DNA from: Triglochin maritima
Taxonomy: Eukaryota; Streptophyta; Magnoliopsida; Alismatales; Juncaginaceae
Assembly: GCA_963682175.1 (NCBI GenBank)
Contig: OY821781.1
Coordinates: forward strand, 37,275,254 to 37,339,253
Length of the DNA stretch: 64,000 bases
Reading direction: 5' to 3'
Shown here: one piece after another, positions 10,471-22,316 of the stretch
How positions within the stretch are numbered: the stretch's first letter is position 1
Layout: each line of letters opens with the position of its first letter
Program-made: the position numbers and the translations under genes
The notes under the pieces: generated by a model
Told to the model about the DNA's origin: nothing
The model's database searches: none
Seen by the model: the letters and a program-made list of their open reading frames with translations, nothing else

Positions 10471-11020
10471 GTTGTAAAACACATTTTAATACAACTCCTC
10501 CACACATATTTGCCTCCTACATTAGAGAGAAGATTCAAACACTCCAAGCCTCAAACCTTCCACACTTTAGTCATAAATCCAATCCTACTCAAGTGTGCTC
10601 AAGTTTAGAGAGTGTTGTTCCATTGTGAAAGAAGCAAGGGTCTTGGTGAAAACCCAAGACAAAGAGTATAGACTGCGGTGAGAGCCTGAAGTATCCCTCT
10701 CGGATTGTGAGAGGAGGAGCCAAGCTCGGCGAGGGTTGTTCGCGAGCTTGAAGATTGTAAAGATGTTCTCTCCCGGCCCCGAACGGGGAGTTGATAGTGA
10801 AGACGCGAGCGGAGCTCGAAGTGTCGAGCGGAGCTTGCAAGAGAGGACGTAGGCGGTGGCCGAACCTCTGTAAAAACCCCAGTGTTCCTTGTGGTTTGCA
10901 TTTTCTATTGCTTTACTTACTTGTCTATTTTAAATTCCGTTGTGCATAACTTGATTGCTTAAACAAGTAGGTAATTAGCCTAAAAGTGATTAGAATTAGA
11001 GACCCTCGCGATACGACAGA

Positions 11021-12330
11021 CACATAGATGAGGAGATCTATATGAAGCAGCATGATGAGTTCATTACACAAGGTAAAGATGGTCAAGTACGCAAGCTGAA
11101 GAAGTCCCTCTATGGGCTTAAGCAGTCGTCGAGGCAGTGGTACAAAAGGTTCAATGCATTTATGTTAAAGAATGATTTTGTACGTTGCGACTATGATATC
11201 TATGTTTACTTGCAGAGTCTCAAAGACGATTCATACGTGCTCTTGCTCTTGTATGTTGATGATATGTTGATCCCGGCAAAGGAGATGAAACATATAAATG
11301 ATCTCAAACAGAAATTTCGTGGTGAGTTTGAGACAAAAGATCTTGGGAGTGCAAATAAAATTCTCGGTATAGAGATCTCCAAGGATACCGAAAGAGGTGA
11401 AATTCTTCTCACTCAAAAAAGTTATATCCGGAAAATTCTCGAAATGTATAATGTTGAGAATGCTAAGCATGTTGCCACACCTATAAGTGCTCTATTCAAG
11501 CTCTCGATGAAGTGCAACCTCTCTACTGAAAAGGAAAGAAGAGATATGGATAGAGTTTCATATGCTAGTGCAGTCGGGTCCGTTATGTATGCTATGATCT
11601 GCTCTAGGCCAGACATTTCACACGCAGTTAGTCACGTGAGTCGTTATATAGCTAACCCAGGAAATGAGCAATGGGAAGCGTTGTAGTGATTGTTGAGGTA
11701 CCTGAAGGAATCGATTGATGTTAGTTTGAAGTACACCAAAGATGGAGCACAAAGGCAAGTGGAGATGTACGTAGATTCAGATTATACTAGTGATCTGGAT
11801 AAATGGAGGTTCACAACAGGATACTTGTTCACTCTAGGTGGAGAACCAGTAAGTTGGAGATCTGTTGAACACAATACTACCACGTTGTCTACGATGGAAG
11901 CAGAGTATATGATAGCCATTGATGCCGGAAAGGAAGTTATATGGTTGAAGAGTTTGGTAAGCCCTCTTGCAATGGAACAAGAAGTGACTAAATTGCATTG
12001 TGACAGCCAAAGTGCAATTTATCTAGCCAAAGATTAGACGTTCCACTTAAGAACCAAACATATTAAAGTAAGGTACCATAAGATCAGTGAGTGGATCGAG
12101 GAAGGCATGTTATTCTCAAGAAGATCAATATGAGTGAGAATCCAGCGGATATGATGACCAAGGTAGTCAGTTGGAAGAAGTTCGAGTTGTGCTCGAAGCT
12201 TCTCAACGTCCTCAGAAACTGAGAAGGATGAGCGTTCCATGGGGGTAGCGTCAACGGTGCTTTATGGAAGCACAAAGGAAACGGGTTAGAAGACGACTCA
12301 GGTAACAAATTCCAACCAAGGTTAAGATTG
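11021..12330 (+). pseudogene. B1 reverse transcriptase (C-terminal part) and RNase H
   Basis: Resumes inside RT at HIDEEIYMKQ; the preceding RT segment, including the block with the first catalytic Asp seen in B2 at about 53935-53960, is missing. KSLYGLKQSSRQWYKRF and the catalytic YVDD (11252-11263) follow, with ILGIEI and SRPDISHAVS. A TAG at 11684-11686 stops the frame. RNase H continues at 11690 with YVDSDYTSD, TMEAEY and CDSQSAI, and stops at a TAG near 12035. The protein would copy element RNA to DNA. It is truncated and stopped, so inactive. Confidence 0.88.
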
Positions 12331-13031
12331 TTAGAAATTGGTTTAATTTTGTTAAGGCAGAAACATGATAAAGCGGTCGACTGATGGGGAAATCTGGTGG
12401 ACCTAAATTATCAGTAGTGCTCAGAGGTGAAGAGCGGTCGACCGAAAATCACAAACGCTTTTCGGATGTGAAGGTCGGTCGACCAATGGTGACTCTGGTC
12501 GACCGGAAAGTGGTTCGAAGCTGAAGATAACCGTGGAGCGGTCGACCGATCGGTTACACCGGTCAACTATTTCCCACGTTTTTTGCAACTTTTTGTACGG
12601 TTTTCAGTCATCTATTTAAGGGCTTTTGAGCCGTAACTTGTATGCAACGCATTATACTTATTTTCTTCATTGAGTATTGAGAGATTAGGACTAGAGAGAG
12701 ATATAGAGTGCTTTGGAGGACATATTGTCTCCATAAACTTGTAATCTCGATTGCTTCTTTTGTTGGAGAAGCGGAAAAATAAAATGAAACTCGCAGGAGA
12801 CCCCCTAAAAATGTTGGTACGTTGCCAAACCTTTTAAAACGCTTGTGTCGTGGTTATTTTATGTGTATGTTTATTTATTGTTTTTTTTTAAATCTTTATG
12901 TGTGTCTTGTTGCTTATTAAGTTTAGGAGAGAAACAAAAGTTATTTTAAATTCCGCAATCAATATTCTTGTATTTCACTTGTGCATCTAATCCCGTCGTT
13001 GTGTAGTATAGCATCGTTTCGTCTCCCAACA
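12329..13031 (+). repeat. B1 3' LTR
   Basis: 703 bp, TGTTAGAAATTGG to CTCCCAACA, uninterrupted, and the reference for locating the two insertions in the B-family 5' LTRs. TATTTAAG box at 12613-12620. Confidence 0.88.
12374..12569. promoter_or_regulatory. Paired-palindrome array in B1 3' LTR
   Basis: Sites start at 12374/12395, 12435, 12476/12496 and 12539/12560; pair spacing 20-21 bp, unit distances 61, 41 and 63 bp. It is equivalent to the array at 3553-3727. Confidence 0.75.
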
Positions 13032-13036
13032 GCAAG

Positions 13037-13427
13037 TTCGATTAATTTTAGATAACTTTGATTAAACTATGATGCTTCTATTTTATCACATTACAATTTC
13101 AACCGTATGAGTTTTTTTCACTATATAAATTGTTAATAGAAATTGATACTGACTAATATCAAGGTTACGACTTCAAGAAACACAAACATATTGAGTTGAT
13201 TCTCGAACCACATTAAATGAAAATCAAAAGTTCTTGTTAAATCAAATTGAATTTATGATTACGTTTCCAAAACATAGCTTCAACACTTGACCTCTTGCTT
13301 CTTCGAGAAGATTGAAAAAGGAAACCCACCTTTTATCACACATCGATTCAATATCACAAAAAAGATGTCGAAACATACGTGCATGAAAATAAGATAACAC
13401 CACATAAGTGATCTTGCCTAGCTAGTT
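13037..13427. other. 3' flank of E1, no gene seen
   Basis: AT-rich sequence between the B1 right end and the E1 stop codon; expected to hold the E1 3' UTR (minus strand). No other feature seen. Confidence 0.5.
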
Positions 13428-16400
13428 CTACTTTACATTGTAAATTCTGTTTATCCAAACATTGTAAAGAATCATATGAAACAAATCATACTTCTTTGCC
13501 CTTTTATTCCACAGAAAGTGTCTTCTTACTTGTGTTACTCCTCTCTCCAACTCAAAATACTTAGACTCGGGAATGCCCAGCAAGATATCTCTCAACCTTG
13601 CAATGTCCTTTTCCGGCAAAATCACCGAAAATCGCGACCATTCAAATACTTCAAACAATGGAGGAACGTAGTTATCTGACATAATAACTGGAACACATCC
13701 ATAAAATATCGCCTCGACCACTCTTGGACTATTCACCTCAGACCCTCTTGGGCAAATGCAATACTTACTATTCTTCATGTGGTTCATGTACGGATACGTA
13801 GTCACTGTCTTCGTGGTCATGATCTCGTACTTGTTCCTTCTTTTTCTTTTTCTTTGATTTCTCTTGCGATTGTCGTCCACCGAGGTGGTTATGTTTACTT
13901 TAGTTGTGAGGCGATGTGGTATAGGTCCCGAGATAAGCATGTTTGGGTCTTTATTTTGCCAATGTTGAAGCAGTATCGGGCGAAGGTAGCCATGCATTTG
14001 ACCGGCAAAGTAGGCGAGCAAGGTGCGAAGGTGGGCCGGTTCACCACCGATGTGTTCAAGCGGATCGTTGGCATTGGGGACGTTCGTTTCAGGTAGAGAC
14101 ACATCCTTGCCAATACGGAACCCAATGTGGACATCGGCAACGCATAATGCTCTTATCGAATTATTCATGCTTTTTGATGTCTCTTGAGTCGCCTGTGAAT
14201 TTAATTACAGGAATCATAGACACTCAGCACATGTACTATGTCTAAAATTTGAAAATAATTAAGACAAGTCGAGTTTGAGCCGAGTTTAGTTTAATTTGGG
14301 AATCTTTTATAACTCGAAAAGTGAAAAAAATATAGCTATATAGGGGAGAGAGATCCAGTAGCGAAGAAAATTATTGAATTGTGGAAAATTTGGTTGGTCT
14401 ATTACCTTAACAAAATCTAAATACTTAGGTGAAAGATAATTGTTCAAACTCTATTATAAAGTTTGTTACACATAACTTGTGTTTACCAAGACTATATGTT
14501 CACATATAAGGTCAAGGTGATTTGGATGTATACTTGGATCTCACATACATAAAGTAATTGGGAATTAGATAAAAGAGAAATGGTAGTTTTGACATTGAAT
14601 TTGGTCGGGATATTTTTTTTCATTTTCTCTCCAATTTTAAAAATAAAGTTAGAAGACCATAGCCATCTTCCTTTCTATTTCTCTTCCATTCTTTCCTGTA
14701 AAATCATTACACAAGCACTAGACATGCGCTACTTACTTTTCTTTTATTTTCTCTCCATTTCTACCGTTAAGACAGTTATCCAAACACACCATTAAATACA
14801 ATGGTGGATAAAAAGTGATATAAGGTAGAATAACATTTACCCAATCATGACAAGCCGCGAGAAAATGGTCTGCTCCTTCGGTTCTATTCCAAAAAGGATA
14901 TTTGGAGGCGACGGTGCTAACGTAACTCCTCAAATGAGCAATGATGTTCTTCTTACTATGCGAGTTCGGCACGTACAATTTTTGTCTAAGAATACGTGAG
15001 CTAAAGGGCAAGTAGAACAAATGGGCTTTCAAAGGATTGTCGGTAACGAATTGCCTGTTGTCCTCCATTTGTTTCATGAACCACCCCTCGGACGAGTAGA
15101 TTCCGGTGAAGAATGGTTTGTGGAAGATGGGTTGATCACCTTCTTTGTATATGTACACCTTCAACATTTTCTCCATCAACTCATAACTCCTACAACGACA
15201 AGAATTGGGATTTGATCTTATGTTAGATGTGTTGGTTTTTATATCAACCTCTTCTTATGTAAGATTTATTTGGTTTCTACATCAGTTTCCTTTCTTCAAG
15301 ACACATTTAATTTGATGTAATCTAGAACATGATTGTTGTTGTAGAGTACTATATTTTCCTTGACGTGATCTATTGAACTACTTAGTCACAAATAAGTATT
15401 GTTTAGGCCAACACTATCGAAATCGTTCTAGTTGGTAAAAACACTGATTAAGAAAAGAAAGAAAAAAAACTGCTTGAGACCAAACACTCACTTATTTAGA
15501 GTTATGAGTGTTGATAAATATAAAAAATTGATGAAACTCAACAATAAATTTTAACAATGATATAAAAACATGATGTTTCATCCAACTGAAAGAAGTTTCC
15601 CGTCACCATTAGAACATATAATAGAGTCATAGTTACAAATAATTACCACCTTATGAATGCAGAGAAGTTACGAAAAACCGACGGATACAAGCTTTGATGT
15701 TCAGTCACAAATGGAGCATTCTCGATATCTGATTTTGCATCTAACAATTGTCGATCCGCTTCAGATGACCACAAAGGCTTCTGCGACAATCAATAACCAA
15801 ATAGATCACTGAAAGATCAAAGTAGACAAATAGATGCTATTATTATTGTTTTATGCTTTTGATGATGGGTAAATATTTCTATGCCTTAATTACAGTTTAG
15901 GAAGGCAAACTGAAACTAAGACATAATTTAAAACCGCAAGTTCATATTAAACCGCTAACGATCATTGTACAATAACCATACCACTGAGTCTGGAGAAGCA
16001 CGATTCTTTTGCAATGCGCATTCCATTTCCAAATATGTCATTGGCTTATAAATTTTTCTCGATTTTGTTCTCTTACTTTCATTTCGCTTCTTTGCAATGG
16101 GGCTAGTTGTCGTTGGGGTGGAAATAGAGCCTTTCAATTTGTCCTTCGGTTTGAAAACTATAGAAGCCAAACTAGAGTTAGCAGTATTATTTGTCGTCGG
16201 AATACCGTCATTAACCATAGCGGTCTTATTCCCAACATTGGACATGAACTGCTCCCTTGTTTTCTCATGATAATTGTACATTTCTTTGGATTTTCGACTC
16301 TCGCCATCTTTTGATAATTCAGTTGTGTTTGCTAAATTGTCTGAAATGAAGAAACCTTTTGGTCTTTCAGTCGGAAAGATTTCTGAAGGTAGCACAAGTT

Positions 16401-16503
16401 TCTGAAACGCGACGACGACAAAGAACATCGCGATCATCAATAAGATGAGCTTCGCAGTTCGAGTTTTCCATAGTTTTTGTAACACAAGAATGTAATCATC
16501 CAT
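13428..16503 (-). CDS. E1: exostosin-family GT47 glycosyltransferase, four coding exons
   Basis: Coding exons are complement(13428..14192, 14841..15189, 15650..15780, 15982..16503), all with GT-AG borders and consistent phase, giving 588 residues. A cytosolic tail and one membrane helix (about residues 18-36) mark a type II Golgi protein. A Ser/Thr/Lys-rich stem follows, then the exostosin domain: SYELMEKMLKVYIYKEG, LFYLPFSSR, WNRTEGADHF, CHDW, GKDVSLPET, FFAG-like YFAGQMHGYLRP, KYCICPRG, VNSPRVVEAIFYGCVPV and HFLWNKRAKKYDLFHMI. GT47 enzymes of this class build cell-wall glycans; donor and acceptor cannot be told from sequence. Between GPIPHR and YMNHMK lies an unusual insert of about 35 residues rich in K/R. 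No stop or frameshift is seen, so it is probably functional. E2 is its tandem paralogue. Confidence 0.88.
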
Positions 16504-17570
16504 CGATAATACTTGTTTATGAACTTGATCGAGATTTGGCTACCAATTCAAAGCCTGAAAATTTATCAAAAGAAAAGTAACTTTCTGAAATTTTACCAGG
16601 AGTATATACAGAACTACAAATAGTTCCTAATTGTTCAGTGGAATGCTTTGGTCATGAATGTTCACTTCGTAGTGATTTCATTAGTATCTAAGTTCAAGAG
16701 ACAACACTAAAAGTTTTTTTTTTTTTGAAACTCTCAATTCGAAGAAGAAATCATACTTGACAAACAGAGAACTGTTTCTTATGTCAATTATTGCCTGTAA
16801 AAAAAAGTAAGTTGCTCATCTCAATCCTTGAAAAGTGAGTAAATTCAAAGGTTGGAAAAAAAATGTAAACACAAGCAAGAGATGTCTGATTCCGATATTA
16901 ATCTGCTGTCTTTCAGAAACTAGAAAAAAAAACATACATATAAAAAAAATGTAATAAGTTCTGACTTGGAACACACAACAGTGCAAGAATTGGGACATTT
17001 TTTTATATCTCTTGACAAATTTAAAATGCTAATATTCTGAAATAAAAAAGTGTCTCACTCATAATTATCATTAATTCCTCCACCACAACTGTGTCTGTGT
17101 AAACCCATTAAAATCAGGAATATACAATACTAATAAATATTCTTTAAAAATTCAGACCTTTTGGTACTTTGGGTCCTAGTGCTACTTCATATATTTCAAA
17201 AATATATTAAAAATCCAACCAAAGTTACCAAACAAACAAATCCCAAGTCAAAACGAAATTCCAACTGAAACCCACTTCCAAGAACTAAAAATTACAAAAA
17301 TTAAAATAATTAAAATAGCTTCTTCCTAACAAGAACTTTTTCTTTTCTTCTTATTTGCCTAACTTTATAGAGACGTATATATATATATATATATATACCA
17401 TAGTAACCACACATAAACTCAAGAAGAGACCTCACCTTATTTCCTGATTCCATAAGTTTGGTTGAAAGCTTAGGATTCTGGGGAATTGAGGTGATTTTAA
17501 TTGAAGGGTGTATGTTTCGTGATGAAGAAAGTTCTTGACTGTCCTCCCAACAAACAGTTTTAAGTACTTC
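16504..17570 (-). promoter_or_regulatory. E1 5' UTR, leader intron and probable promoter
   Basis: A TTTCAG acceptor at about 16555-16560 lies 51 bp upstream of the ATG. An AAG|GTGAG donor lies at 17435, suggesting an 880-bp leader intron; E2 has the same arrangement. TACTTAAAA (17558-17566, minus) sits in the aligned place of the clear TATTTAAA of E2 and may be the TATA box. The open frame at 17310-17576 spans this leader and is not a separate gene. Confidence 0.6.
17376..17397. repeat. (TA)11 microsatellite in the E1 leader intron
   Basis: Uninterrupted TA dinucleotide run of about 22 bp. Confidence 0.9.
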
Positions 17571-17998
17571 CCGCATATTACAATTACTGTTCGGGTAAGT
17601 TGCTTAAGATGACCTGTCTAATTTCCAAATTACAGTGCTATGTTAGAGAGTATGCGCCTATATCTACATCCGAGGAATTTCGGCATATCCATATTAATCT
17701 AGCTAGATGTTAACGTCTACGGTTGCAATATGGATTAATGTGTCGTTTTTGTGTTGAATCCATTTACAACCTGATTCGATCTATACAAATTCAAACCCGA
17801 CCAATCTATCATACAAGTTGGAAAAAAACCTAAATTCGACTCATCTAATATCGTGTCAATCCGGCTCAACCCGTCTACCTTCTTCAATATTTTATAAATG
17901 CATCGTGTTTTTGAGGGGGAACGTCATTTTTTGTCAAAAAAATGTACATTTCATGGCAACGTAATAAATTCTATTTGATAAGGAGAAGAATAATAAAT
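17571..17998. other. E1 upstream region, no further gene seen
   Basis: AT-rich non-coding DNA; ends in the left target duplication of the foldback element (17990-17998). Confidence 0.5.
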
Positions 17999-18621
17999 GG
18001 GTAAATTGAAGTTTGCCCAGTGTCCTTTAATCCAGTTGCATTTTGCGTCCGCTTTCTTTGGAAATGGGCACTTAATACTTCTGATCATTGTTATTTTGGC
18101 AGTTTACACCCCCCACACACACACAATTTTTCTTCCAAAATTGTTCATAATTTTATAGCGTAAATGGCAATTAGTTTTTAAGGTCTTTTTTCATCGTTTT
18201 ATTTTTTTCTTTTTCTTTTTCTTTTACTTTTTATTATAAAAAATAATAACAAATTTAAGAAAGATGTTTGAGAAAGAAAGAAAACGAAAACAAAAATAAT
18301 AATGAAATATTATCTTGCAATATTAAGAACATTTTTATTTATTTTCCTTTCTTTTGTTTCTTGAACATCCTTCTTTAATTTGTTATTATTCTTTTGAGAA
18401 GGAGAAGAAAATGAAAAAAAACTTTGAAGTGATAAAAAAAACTTATAAAATCGGTTACTATTCATTGCTTTATAAAATTAAGGACAAGTTGGAAAGAAAT
18501 TTTAGATAGTGGTGCAAATGGACACAATAACAAAGATCAGAATGCTAAATGCCTATTTTCAAAGAACATGGGTGCAAACTACAACCGGATCAAATGTCAA
18601 GGGGCAAAATGCAATTTTCTC
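17999..18621. mobile_element. MULE-like foldback MITE, about 620 bp
   Basis: The left arm (from GGGTAAATTG) and the reverse complement of the right end (GAGAAAATTGCATTTTGCCC) align over more than 100 bp. The inner parts (about 18230-18300 against 18330-18400) also pair, so almost the whole element can fold into one long imperfect hairpin. Flanks ATAATAAAT (17990-17998) and ATAATAAAA (18622-18630) match at 8 of 9 bases; a 9-bp target duplication is typical of Mutator-like elements. No coding capacity. It sits just upstream of the E1 promoter. Confidence 0.7.
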
Positions 18622-18630
18622 ATAATAAAA

Positions 18631-18795
18631 TTACCAAAAATAATTATTAGCTGATGGTACTCAGAGGTCGTTTGGATATTAATTCCTGACTTAATTCTGC
18701 GATTGTTACTGGGGTGAGAATAAAACTTTTGATGAATCCTCACCTAAAGTTACTTCGTCCACTGGTAAATCACATGTTGTTCTCCTACGAATGAT
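18631..18795. other. Short intergenic spacer
   Basis: No recognisable feature between the foldback element and solo LTR A3. Confidence 0.4.
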
Positions 18796-19964
18796 CATAC
18801 TGAAGGGAATGTATTTTAAAAGTTTACTTTTATAAGTCAATTATTATGAATTGGATGTGTAAACATTTTGTTCCTTAATTAATGTATTCGTCTTTTAGAA
18901 GCGTTAAAGAAAAGACTATTGGTCTTTAACTGTAAAACTCTAAAAGATAATGGTTTACATAAATCAAAAGTTATTCAAAATCTTGGTAATTGAAATGGAA
19001 CATTAATTACCGAGATAAGATTGTCGTGTTGTTTAAAGAGTATTGTAGCTCTACCAATATTTAACGACACGGCTATAAAAGAGGAAAATTGTTATTTTTG
19101 TATATGGAACAAACCTAAGAAATGAAATATTATGGAATTGTGTTTAAGTGTCATTAATGTTTCATTGTGTCTTGAATCTTAAGATATGAGACTTATATCT
19201 TTTCACATAAGAAGTGTTTAATTTGATTAGTGTCAAAATCTATCATTGAGTATAGTTATAAAGTCAATAGTTGGTTGAACGTGACTTATGCTGGAAAAGA
19301 TAGTTAGTCAAAAGATAATCATTGTTCATCTTAGCTTGAGTGATGATATTAATGGGTCCCTTGATAAATCAAAATTATAATGTGCACAATGTGACTTGTG
19401 TTAAGTTATATTTTTATAATTAGCTTAAGATGTCAAGAAATGAGTATATAATACAAATGTGACACATTTCTACTTTGTATAATACTCTTAATATCATGAG
19501 GCAATGGATAGACACAGGTGATGTTCTTACATCACTAAATGACTCGTGTTTAGTTCGAGTGAACAAAACAACTATGCTAATTGGGTAACTATAATGTGTA
19601 GCTAGATACCGCTTATAGTTTGTGATGTTAAATGTTTAATATCATTGTCAATATAGCTTATATCATCTTATAGGTTACACCACAAAATTGGAAAACAAGA
19701 AGCTTGATTTTGTGTTCATATGATGTATCGGGTTTCATGTGAAATGTGATACATGTGGTGAATCAATAAAATCAACATGTCATGAAAATTGACATAATTA
19801 AAATTATGAATTAATTTATATGAGATGTATGTATTATGGGTGCAATGATATGACATTATATAGGATAATATATTGCATGATATGTGAATTTGCTAAAAAT
19901 CCCAAATATCAAATTTTATTGGAGATAAATCAAAAAATTGATAAAAGCAAAAATTCGGACAAAA

Positions 19965-20368
19965 CGATCGAACGTTTTCAGAAACCGGTCGACCGAAAAT
20001 TCACAGTAGCTGTTGCATGTGAAAACGGTCGACCGGATGGACGTGTCGGTCAACCGAAATATTCCAGGAACTTTTCCTGGGATGGATCGGTCGACCGGTG
20101 GAAGTCGTGGTGCGACCGAAAACCACCGGGAACTTCCGCGAATTTTTCTTTATTGCAATCGGACGACTGACTTGAGATTCTGTCCGACCTAAAGCTTCCA
20201 GTAGTAGTTTCTCGTATAGAATCGGTCGACTGTTTGTGTGTTCTGTTTGACCGAAATATCACAGTAGCCTTGGGAGAGTGTGATGGGTCGACCGTTGGGT
20301 TTCATGGTCCAACCGAAACCTTGATTAATTGCCAATCGGTCGACCGGTTGGTTAATGTCGGTCGACCG
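19965..20368. promoter_or_regulatory. Paired-palindrome array in A3, 21-bp pairs, 62-bp period
   Basis: Pairs start at 19965/19986, 20026/20047, 20088/20109, 20160/20181, 20223/20244, 20285/20305 and 20337/20359. Six of seven spacings are 20-21 bp and one is 22. Pair-to-pair distances are 61, 62, 72, 63, 62 and 52 bp. Sequence between pairs is much less alike than the pairs themselves. Confidence 0.85.
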
Positions 20369-20547
20369 ATGGGCACAATTTTGCTTGATTTGTTAAGAGA
20401 TTAGTGTTGATCATGGGTTGGATTTATTCCAATTATGGTCAAACGGTTTTGATGATGATTATGTATCAATTTGTGATTGGTTTTAAGGAGAGAAAAGCAA
20501 GAGATCATGTGTTAGTGGTTAACTCACGATGTGAGTGTTGGGAGAGT

Positions 20548-20557
20548 CTATAAATAG
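20548..20557 (+). promoter_or_regulatory. TATA box of A3 LTR
   Basis: CTATAAATAG, 180 bp after the end of the array, the same distance as in A1 and A2. Confidence 0.7.
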
Positions 20558-21008
20558 GTCAACTCTTCCTACTTGTTTTTGTTAATGCAAAATTCTCTCT
20601 CCCTGACCTTTCCATTGATTCATCCGAATTTCTCTTAAGTTTTCGAGCTTTTGGTGATCAAAATCTTAGGGAGCTTTAGAAGGGTTATTAACTAGATTCT
20701 AAGTTTGATTTATAGATTTAATACGCTAGCTGCTTTCTCTCTAATCTTATTTAGAGTTTGGTGAATATTTGAAGGTGAATCAACTGACGATTCGTCATGC
20801 GACGTAATTCCGGATATTCATAAAGATTTTAGAGAACATTTGAGTATGATCATCTTACATTTGTTCTAATATATATGTGAATAATATGATATTACAACAA
20901 ATATAAAACAATATACATGAAATTATGAAAATATGAAAAACGATCTTGTATACATATATAATTTTTTAATATATATATACATAAGTACACGAATATTGAT
21001 GTGCATAC

Positions 21009-22308
21009 ATATTTTCGTATGCATACATGTGCTGACGTCATGTTAGCCTTCTTGACTTTCATAGAATATTGATGTTATTACTAATGATCCCACGAATATT
21101 CAAAGACCGCTAACGTAATACTATCAAAATCTTAATATATGTCATCTTCGGTTCTTAAAAATAACAAACATGTGCTCGCTAAAATGATGCTCAAGAACTT
21201 TGTTTTGGTCAAGAAATGACATTTGAATGGGACTTTTTTGTTTGTCTTTAAGTTGACAAAAATACTGATAATATTTAAAATGAAGTGCCAACTAAACCTC
21301 ATTTCTTTTTCTCGTTTCAACTTTCATGAGTTCATCTCCAAACTAATATAAGTCCACTTCAAATGATATATATTACTAGCACCACTTGTTTATCAATATA
21401 TTTGTATCAGTTTTTACTTTTGACATATAATGGTGATTTTGCAACTCAGTATTTAATACGATTTAGCATGAAAAAAGTTAATGCAATTAAGAGATTTAGT
21501 TATGAACATGTGAATACATGTTAATTAATTGATATTTGAAACGTTATTCAGTCGTAATTACAAATAATTGTTTTGCAAGTGTGTATTTTATTATCATCAT
21601 TGTCAGATTTCGTATGGGTTGGTTAGCTAACTTTGCAAAATTTACGAATATATAGATGATGAAAACATGATGTCGTCTCACCTCATAATGTGCTTTTTAA
21701 TATCTAAACAGATGCATGATTGTATTAGGAAAATTTCATGATGAAACACGTAAAAAATGCATGTCATCCGATGATAAAACCAAAGATTTATAGGTCAGCC
21801 ATCGACTATCATAAAACATGTAAATATCCTCCATTAATTATACTGCAAAATATTATCCATTATTTTGCACTTTTCTTTTTGCCACTTTGTGCACTATTCT
21901 TTTTGAACAATTAAAGTTATTTTGTGTAAATTTTAATTTGTGTGATTTTTTATGATTCGGAAACCAGAAGAAAAAAAGAAACAAATTATGCTAAATTATG
22001 AAACATTTCCAATTCATCAATTATATATCTTTTTTTTTTGTCAAAACCAGTACTGCTAATGTACGGGATTCACTTTGTCTTCCTATTGATATTGTTCTCT
22101 TTCTCTGGTTTGAAATTAATTACTTACTTTAAGTTCTTCACTTTATAAATGGAACATAACTTGCCACTCCACCTAAAACTACACAATTATTAATACGAAC
22201 ATTAGAAATCAAATTTGTTAACCAACCGGAGATAGTTTAGATAGTCAAGAGCAGAAGTCAAATCCCAGCGGTCTCATTCTCATATTCGAGTGTTTGAGAT
22301 TCAAATGG
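21009..22308. other. Intergenic, no gene seen
   Basis: 1.3 kb of AT-rich sequence. The only open frame (21132-21320 minus) lacks any recognisable motif. No repeat structure noticed. Confidence 0.5.
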
Positions 22309-22316
22309 GCTGGGAG

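Larger units (their letters stand above)
9496..11000 (+). mobile_element. S2: S-family solo LTR joined to A5
   Basis: Starts TGTTGACTTTTTGGCC like S1 and ends ...TAGAATTAGA, a probable decayed form of ...TTACA, followed by GACCC. It contains its own array, TATA box and the same downstream layout as S1 (CTCGGATTGTGAGAGGAG and GGCGAGGGTTGTTCGCGAG blocks shared). The 5 bp to its left (AAAGG) are not repeated on its right, so it is not a simple insertion inside A5. Confidence 0.75.
3508..13031 (+). mobile_element. Copia LTR retrotransposon B1, nested and inactive
   Basis: The 5' LTR (3508-3826 plus 5512-5855) and 3' LTR (12329-13031) both start TGTTAGAAATTGG and end CTCCCAACA. A Met-tRNA primer site follows the 5' LTR. 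Internal order is gag, protease, integrase, RT, RNase H, the Ty1/copia order. Two foreign insertions split it: solo LTR S1 in the 5' LTR and the A5/S2 composite between integrase and RT. The 5 bp after the 3' LTR is GCAAG (13032-13036). A GCAAG also lies at 3492-3496, 11 bp before the 5' LTR, so the left target duplication is either displaced or the true left end is slightly further out. The element lies in the 3' flank of E1. Confidence 0.88.
18801..21003 (+). mobile_element. Solo LTR A3 (A family)
   Basis: Starts TGAAGGGAATGTATT and follows the A-family LTR throughout (block order TAGCTAGATACCGCTTATAG, array, TATA, GAGAACATTTGAGTATG). The 5-bp CATAC occurs at 18796-18800 and 21004-21008, giving a perfect target duplication if the last base is 21003. 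The right terminus is degenerate (GATGTG rather than ...CTACA). No internal region, so it is a solo LTR. Confidence 0.8.

Noticed and set aside
13779..14245. Plus-strand open frames over E1 exon 4 (and the same over E2)
   Set aside because: Shadows of the conserved GT47 exon on the other strand.
17310..17576. 88-residue minus-strand open frame
   Set aside because: Covers the leader exon and leader intron of E1; the E2 equivalent is not open.
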